From Amyelois transitella (lineage: Eukaryota > Arthropoda > Insecta > Lepidoptera > Pyralidae), in the NCBI RefSeq assembly GCF_032362555.1, contig NC_083512.1, forward strand, positions 2,096,001-2,160,000: DNA of 64,000 nucleotides, read 5' to 3'. A model generated the notes under the pieces. It was not told the DNA's origin, ran no database searches, and worked only from the letters and a program-made list of their open reading frames with translations. Position numbers and translations under genes: made by a program. How positions within the stretch are numbered: the first letter of the stretch is position 1; each line of letters starts with the position of its first letter. This document shows positions 57,911 through 64,000 of this stretch, piece after piece.

Positions 57911-60900
57911 TTATAAGTCGTCGTCAGTGGAGTCATCGTCAGAGATTTCGAGCGTCCGCCGGCAGCTCGGCTTCCGGTCGAGAGAGAACGCGTACGACTC
58001 GTAGTCGAGCACCTCAGAGTCGCTGAGATGAGAATTGCCCTCCACGAAACTCGCGAATCTGCGGACATTCAGTTGAGGGTTTTAAAGAACAAGAAAGAGA
58101 CCAGCTTTCCGTCTTTGATCAGACGACATTTTTGTTTGATAAAGTCAGACTAATTTGATAGTCACTAACTATTATTAAAACATCTACAATACATGATTTT
58201 CAGTTAAACATTTGACATGAAAAAACAATTTCATATATGACATGTACGTTCGTTAAATAAATATATAAATACATTTATAAATAGTTTCCTTGAATCTAGA
58301 ATATAATGGTTATACTTAAAATAGTAGCAACTGATTAGTGACAAGTCGTTGTGATAGTAAAATAATGTAAGTATTATGTGCAAAATGACAAAACAGTGCT
58401 CATGCGTTGTAATCATGTGGAACAGAAAAAAACAGATATACAAGTCAACCAAGTATGTTAACTACACAACTAAAGAGGGACTGAAAGTGATACATAGAAG
58501 GTAAGAACTGAAAGCAAGTCTTGGTGTGTAAAAGTTGAAAATATGAGTGAAATAGTTAAGCAAATAAAACAAAATCACACTAACACTCCTCAACTGAACA
58601 TCAAAGCAAGAAATGGCAAAGTAAAACGAGTGAAACAGAAGGTAGTTACCTGAATCTTTTTTAGGTAAACTAAATCGGTGTATTGTAAAGATAGGTATAA
58701 CTTTCGTATAAAGAGAACCGCCTCCGAACGGTATTTTCCTTTTGTGAAGTCGGTTAAATTTCTAAAATCTACTAAGAATAACAAACACTTTCCAGAAAAT
58801 CGCATCAAAATCGGTCCAGCGTAACGAGAGATACATACGAACAAACATGGCGATTTAAAAATGAGGGACAGTAATAATAAATACTTATTTGAATGATAAT
58901 ATTGATAATAAAAGGTTGTACAGTATAACAATTGTCAAAAGTTACATCAGTGTAGCTGCGTAGAAATCAAATTTTTGTGTGGCGCGAAAATATTTAAACG
59001 GTTCAGCCTATCAGAGTTCTCCATTTGAACCCACGATCTGAACTGTCCTATATTATGAGCGAGATAACCAGAGATATTTCGTTTTCCGATTTTAAGATTT
59101 ATATACTTGTAATAAGGTCGTTATTTTATTGAATTTAAATTCGGTTTTATTCGGCGGTAGGTTGCGCTACTCTGAGCCGTCGAACATTGCCGAGGTGGCT
59201 TTTAAAGCAGTGGTACTATACGTGGCTGTAAGACTGTCCAAAGTCTTATTTTGACCATGATCATAGTTTGAGTAACTTAATTTTTTTTTATACGAAGCGA
59301 CTCCCGTCTGACCTCCGCAACCTTTGTAGGGGGGGTTTTTCCTTTACCTTACCCGCATTGAATCATGATTACATCGTTGACTAAATGTGACTATTTCCTT
59401 TAGACTAAGCTTTAAAGCATATATTTACCAGTAACTGATTTTAGTATTTAGCGTTGCAATATAATATTATGGTATTATTATTATATTGGTATTAAACACG
59501 CACTACGTAACATACCTTTATTTTATGTCGGACTTTTCGAATCATGTTACAAAAGCGACATTAATTCCTGTATTATTAATAAATAAAATATTTACCTTTT
59601 AGAGTCATTCAGCTTGAGCATGATACTCCATTGCGCGCAGTCGGGACTCGAGCAGTACTTCCTCAAATTCTCCAAAGCATGCTTGGTTTCTCGCGCGCCT
59701 TGCTCATAATATTCTTCGTTTGTTAGTAAACGCGGTTTTGGAGGGAATTTTCTTCGCCTGGGAACAAATAATTTTTTTATTTTTAACACTACATTTCACT
59801 ATCGTGGCATGATTTGTGTGACACGCCAACTTCCATAACTGTCATGTCCAAAAAAACGTAGATGCAAAAGTCGATCAAGGGCAACTCTTTTTAACTTTAA
59901 ATTCTTCTTCTAATATCAAATAAATTCTTTAAATCTTTCTAATATCTTTAAATTATTCTTCTAATATCATCCTAAGTATTTTCACGGCTGTCGGCTCACA
60001 GACAGTCACTACCATGGTTACTTATATCAATAACCTGAATGTGCAATTTAACCTAACTGTAAGCTAGGAATTTCCCGGCGGGAAAGGGGACTTTCCCAGA
60101 GGGAGGGTAGGCAGAGATGACATCTTTATACTTCTAACGCTTCATCAACATTCATAACTCTCTTCATGCAAGCTCGTCGCTCGCCTAGATTCTAGGCCTT
60201 CTCACGCCAACAGTTTCATTCACACTCCCTTTTTATATAGAAAAGAGTCATAGATGAACGCTTAAGTAGCTTTCGAACCTGTTACCTCTCGCTTCCGAAA
60301 ATTATGTCAAAATCTTAACCGCTCTACCACTGACACTGTTCAATCTAACATTATTTCTTCAATTTACATACCAATATCCTTGTATCCTGTATAGCAGTGA
60401 CTGGGGGAAGTACTTGACTAATAGAGAGAGGACGATGACAGCGCCCGACGCGTCCTGATAATCGCTGCTGAAGAATATCATTAGGACGCCCACCACCTGT
60501 GGAAAATAAAAAGAAATAATCGATTTGACGACCATACTTTTGACCAAGGGTCAGGTCAAAAGTACCCGAAACCGCCGAGCTTGCATGAAGAGAGTTATGA
60601 ATGTGGATGAAGCGAAGGAAGTATGCAGAGATCGTGGCAAGTGGAAAGAGGTAGTCTCTGCCTACCCCTCCGGGAAAGAGGCGTGATTTTATGTATGTAT
60701 GTATGTATGTGTGTTGACGACCATTTTGACCATAGAATTAGGAATAACAAAGAATTAGAGATGTACTAGTGATTGTGACGTTTTAACTCCATAAACACCA
60801 TAACAATAAGAATTCTGAGGAGCGCAGGGACAACTTCAGGTTTGCAACGCCGATAAAGGGAAAAGCTTTAGGATTTTTATTTTAGGCGATGGGCTAATCT

Positions 60901-63559
60901 GCAACTATATCTAAACCTTTCACATATGTCTTTTGGTTCTGTCTTACCGGAAAGGAATAAAGAAGTGATATGTATTTATATAGATCATTTGATTCGACGG
61001 CCTCTGTGACGCAGCGGTAGTAGGTACGCTTGTCTGTTTCACCGGAGCTCCCGGGTTCGAATCCCGGTCTTGGATGTTTATCTATATAAGTATTTATTAT
61101 AAAATAAAGTATCGTTGAGTTAGTATCTCGTAACACAAGTCTCGAACTTACTTCGAGGCTAACTCAATCTGTGTAATTTGTCCTGTATATATTTATTTAT
61201 TTATATTTATTTGAATTATAATGGATGAAGTGATTGTGGCAAGTGGAAACATGTAGTCTCTGCCCACCCGTCTCTGCCCACACCTAGTAACGAAGCGTGA
61301 TTTATGTATGTATGAAATTTAAGAATGCTATAGCCCATCGCCTACACAAAGAATCTCAAGCATATCAGCCTATCTCTTAATCGCCTTTTACAACATCCAT
61401 GGTAAAGATATGGAGTGACTTTATTCAAAAGCGCCGGGAACCACACGGCAAAGACTATAACAGTTACAGACTCAAAAAAAACTGAAAGATGAGATACCGA
61501 TTAAAAACTGACCTGCAAGATCCACATGACCATATTCTTGCTCCTGGCATTCCTCGGGGGCCCTATCCTGTAGCACAGCAGGAAGCTCGCCAAGCTGGCA
61601 GCCAGGAAGTACCACACCACGTATGTCTGATACGAAGCGAGTAGTGTCCGCGTGTTCTCCCATATTTGTTGGAATATGTACACGCCGACCGTCCACCCCC
61701 CAATCAGGATACCGTATGTTAGGGTTTTCTGAAAAATAAATCATTATTTTAAACTTGGAACGCCATGGAAATATTTATGTATGTCGGGTGCATGAAGTCA
61801 TAATCGTTAATGCCTGTTCTCACATACATTGTAAACATCCTATTAGTATTGAAGGGTGTATAAATTGACTGAGTGTACAACTAACTGTGATGGGCTGATG
61901 GGGAAATACCAAACAGACAATAATATTAGCTCAGATTGTGTGATCCATACTTTCATTCTTCAGAGAAAAGCATGTTCTGAACTTTCCCAAGGATGTTCCG
62001 AAATCTCGTTTATTATATATTAAAAAGAAAGATTCGATACTCACCTTTCCCGGCAACAGCTTGCTAATATAATACACGAGCACCATAAAAGACGCGAACA
62101 CACCCACAAACACACCGCACAGGTAGAAAAACACAGGGTTTCCGCACAGAGCTTTCGATGACAGGATCAGTGTGATACCAGCCAACATCAGTATTATCCT
62201 CCATATGTCAATTCCTGTGAACATGTAAGAAATTTAAACAACTCTACAGGCAAGACTAAATTTTAAAAAATCACATTACTCTCTTATTTTGGTATTTATA
62301 GTAGAAGCCCTGAATAGATTTTGTACTATTGTCTTTCAAATACAGACATTGGTCAGTTACAACTTTACTCAGTATGTTTGAATAAGGACTTTAGATCTAA
62401 GTCTATAAAAGTAAAAAAATGTTTTACAATTATTTTGAAGATATTTTATATCAATTTAATTATTATTTATTAATTTTATCAATTTAATTTAATAATTTTA
62501 TAATTGGAGATATTTGTGTAAACGGGTTACGAAATAGGTCATGAAATGTTAGAAAATTCATAAAAGTTGTGCCTTTGACTTTTATTGTAAGTCAAGTTAT
62601 GATAAATAATGTTGAGTTTGACTTATCTTGACTCTTTGCCAGGATGTCCTTAATTTGATCAAGATACATTCGTCAAGCTACAGATAAAAGCTAATAATAA
62701 AAAAGTTCAAAATTCTCACTTATAACTTGCAACTCAACAGTATGTCTCTGCTTTGTGTTGACCGCCATACATGTGGGCGCAAACAGACTCAATGTGGTGG
62801 TCCGAGTCACTCTACTCTGGAAAGGATTGACAGACCAGACGAAGCTGTCTTCTGTGTACTGTTTATACACGTCTTCGGGTGTTGTACCAAAATATTGACG
62901 AAAGTCATCATTCTTTATTCTTAAATGGAACTGAAAAGTATGGAGAAATTAATGATTTTTTAGTACAAATAAAGGAATGATAATAATTGAATTGAGTGTT
63001 TCTTTTAGTTAAATAGGGTTAGGACCTACCTAAAAAGGAACCCACTTAAAAATATTTATAGAATTGACAAGAATTTCATAGTAAACAATCAGTGGCTTAC
63101 CTTTACAGTCTGCCAAATGGCAAATAAGTTTTTGTTGGTGCCCGGATAGCAATAAATATCTACAGCTTGTTTTGGCGTTGGTATGTCTCTCTCTATTGTA
63201 GTTGTTCCTCCGAGCCAGTGAACTAAAATTTCATTTAACAATTAAACTCAAAGTATATTTCGCATCAAATGAAAAAAAAAATAATGTATTTCAGATAGAC
63301 CATTTGAAATAATCATAACTCTGTGATATTTAAGCGAAAAAACAAAACAAATCTAAACAATAGTCTGAGAAGCAATCATGTTCCCAACATAGAACGTCAA
63401 GAAAATGCGGCTGGTTTGAATTAGGAAAATGTGCCCGGATATACGGGGTTTTATTGTATTAATATTGAATATTTACTTACCATCGTAGGGCAAAGAAATA
63501 GCAAATGTAAATAAAGTGGGAAATAATACGAAAGTTATCCAGCGACCACGGCAAGCCAT
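57911..63559 (-). CDS. Nemp: Nuclear envelope integral membrane protein (NEMP/TMEM194)
   Basis: Inner nuclear membrane protein of the DUF2215 family; relatives bind Ran, stiffen the envelope and are needed for fertility. Eight exons join in phase: 63559-63481 (ATG), 63222-63101, 62930-62720, 62214-62045, 61728-61513, 60496-60372, 59757-59596, 58058-57911 (TAA); 410 residues. Order: signal peptide (FVLFPTLFTFAISLP), a lumenal domain with VDIYCYPG and SLFAPTCMAV, then membrane segments in IILMLAGITLILSSKAL, FFYLCGVFVGVFASFMVLVY, LTYGILIGGWTVGVYIF, VVWYFLAASLASFLLCYRIG and VVGVLMIFFSS, and a nucleoplasmic tail starting RRKFPPKPRLLTNEEYYEQG. The end is acidic (SCRRTLEISDDDSTDDDL). A second phase-compatible last exon lies at 57539-57470. 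Confidence 0.94.
58059..59595. other. Nemp intron
   Basis: 58640-58860 resembles a LINE 3' UTR (aaaatcggtccagcgtaacg), which explains a 113-codon chance ORF. Otherwise AT-rich. Confidence 0.45.
60083..60200 (-). mobile_element. Family B fragment, decayed
   Basis: Reverse copy with cataactctcttcatgcaag preserved. Confidence 0.6.
60545..60708 (+). mobile_element. Family B 3' end
   Basis: Forward, well preserved: [18 protein letters not shown], then CRDRGKW, ending with four TATG units. Confidence 0.82.
60998..61205 (+). mobile_element. Family D: tRNA-derived SINE, full length
   Basis: Head with A box (tgacgcagcggtagtaggt) and B box (gggttcgaatcccgg), a body ending ctaactcaatctgtgtaatt, and a TTTAT-rich tail. 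It reveals the family's full structure. Confidence 0.88.
61222..61312 (+). mobile_element. Family B fragment
   Basis: Diverged 3' end (tggatgaagtgattgtggca) with a short TATG tail. Confidence 0.6.
61325..61452 (-). repeat. Family A 5' half, reversed
   Basis: Ends ggaaccacacggca, 60 bases from the Nemp exon 61728-61513. Confidence 0.78.
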
Positions 63560-64000
63560 GGCGGGAAAGATCTAGTTTTCTTTGACTTATAAAATCAATT
63601 CTTTGTAACGTGAGTCAGAGATTAAAATACAAATGCACATAATATTTAATTAATTGCATTCAAGATTAATTAATTCGCTCTCAAAAATAACACAGGGCAA
63701 ACAAAACACGCTTTTCTACAAACTCAATTTTTGTCAGTTCTGAGACTGACAGTGACTTATTTCTTATTATTTGACAACGGCATTTAAAAAAAAATCCCGC
63801 AGTAATGAAGTCAAAGGTGTGTGGCGCGAATTTATGAGACGGACAGACTAATTTATGCATGAAACCTTTATTAGATGAAACAAGATTTTAAAACTAGCTG
63901 TTAAGGCCATTAGCTAGATATGGTATTTACAACTTCCACTTGGTAATAAATAATACTGGGTCTGGTGAATGGCTATGTAGCTATTTAACATAAACATATA
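63560..64000. promoter_or_regulatory. Upstream of Nemp
   Basis: Contains the Nemp 5' UTR and probably its promoter. No repeat family or second gene recognised before the window ends. Confidence 0.4.

Noticed and set aside
58590-58931. 113-codon ORF on the - strand
   Set aside because: It runs across a LINE-3'UTR-like repeat in a Nemp intron, has no family features and no splice context.
60998-61080. tRNA gene with A and B boxes
   Set aside because: The head is followed by a body repeated at four other sites, the cloverleaf is not convincing, and the box spacing is wider than normal; it is a SINE.

Overview
The window is nuclear DNA from an insect, almost certainly a moth or butterfly (Lepidoptera). 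Genes are split into short exons with GT-AG introns, the background is AT-rich, and five of the six proteins recognised belong to conserved animal families. The introns are packed with interspersed repeats of a lepidopteran type that end in short TATG microsatellites. No prokaryotic features, CRISPR arrays or intact viral genomes were seen.

Six protein-coding genes could be reconstructed exon by exon, with reading phase checked across every junction. From left to right they are: (1) V-ATPase subunit a, + strand, 5839-17015, lacking its first exon; (2) a katanin p60 AAA ATPase, - strand, 33841-23691; (3) a CAP/SCP (venom-allergen-5-like) protein with a long extension and a hydrophobic C-terminus, - strand, 41814-35185; (4) sphingosine-1-phosphate lyase, - strand, 51514-43345; (5) Ras suppressor protein 1, + strand, 52744-55481; (6) a NEMP/TMEM194 nuclear envelope protein, - strand, 63559-57911, with a second possible last exon at 57470-57539. 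The S1P lyase and Rsu1 genes are divergent and probably share a promoter region. Rsu1 and Nemp converge. No joint pathway links the six genes; they look like ordinary neighbours.

Mobile elements make up much of the rest. A compact LTR element at 18072-18888 has identical 144-bp LTRs and a 5-bp target duplication. A Jockey-like LINE tail follows at 19030-19660. More than 30 copies or fragments of a roughly 260-bp non-coding element (called family A here) and about ten copies of the 3' end of a LINE (family B) are scattered through introns. A and B share the same 3' terminus, which suggests a SINE-like element using the LINE's machinery. A tRNA-derived SINE (family D) and several LINE 3'-UTR-like repeats are also present.

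The most unusual observations are: a five-unit tandem array of the S1P lyase exon that carries the cofactor lysine; a duplicated, phase-compatible C-terminal exon in Nemp; the CAP protein with a probable membrane or GPI anchor; the shared 3' tail of families A and B; and several long hairpins made by inverted repeats inside introns. All calls come from reading the sequence by eye. No alignment, splice predictor or transcript was available.
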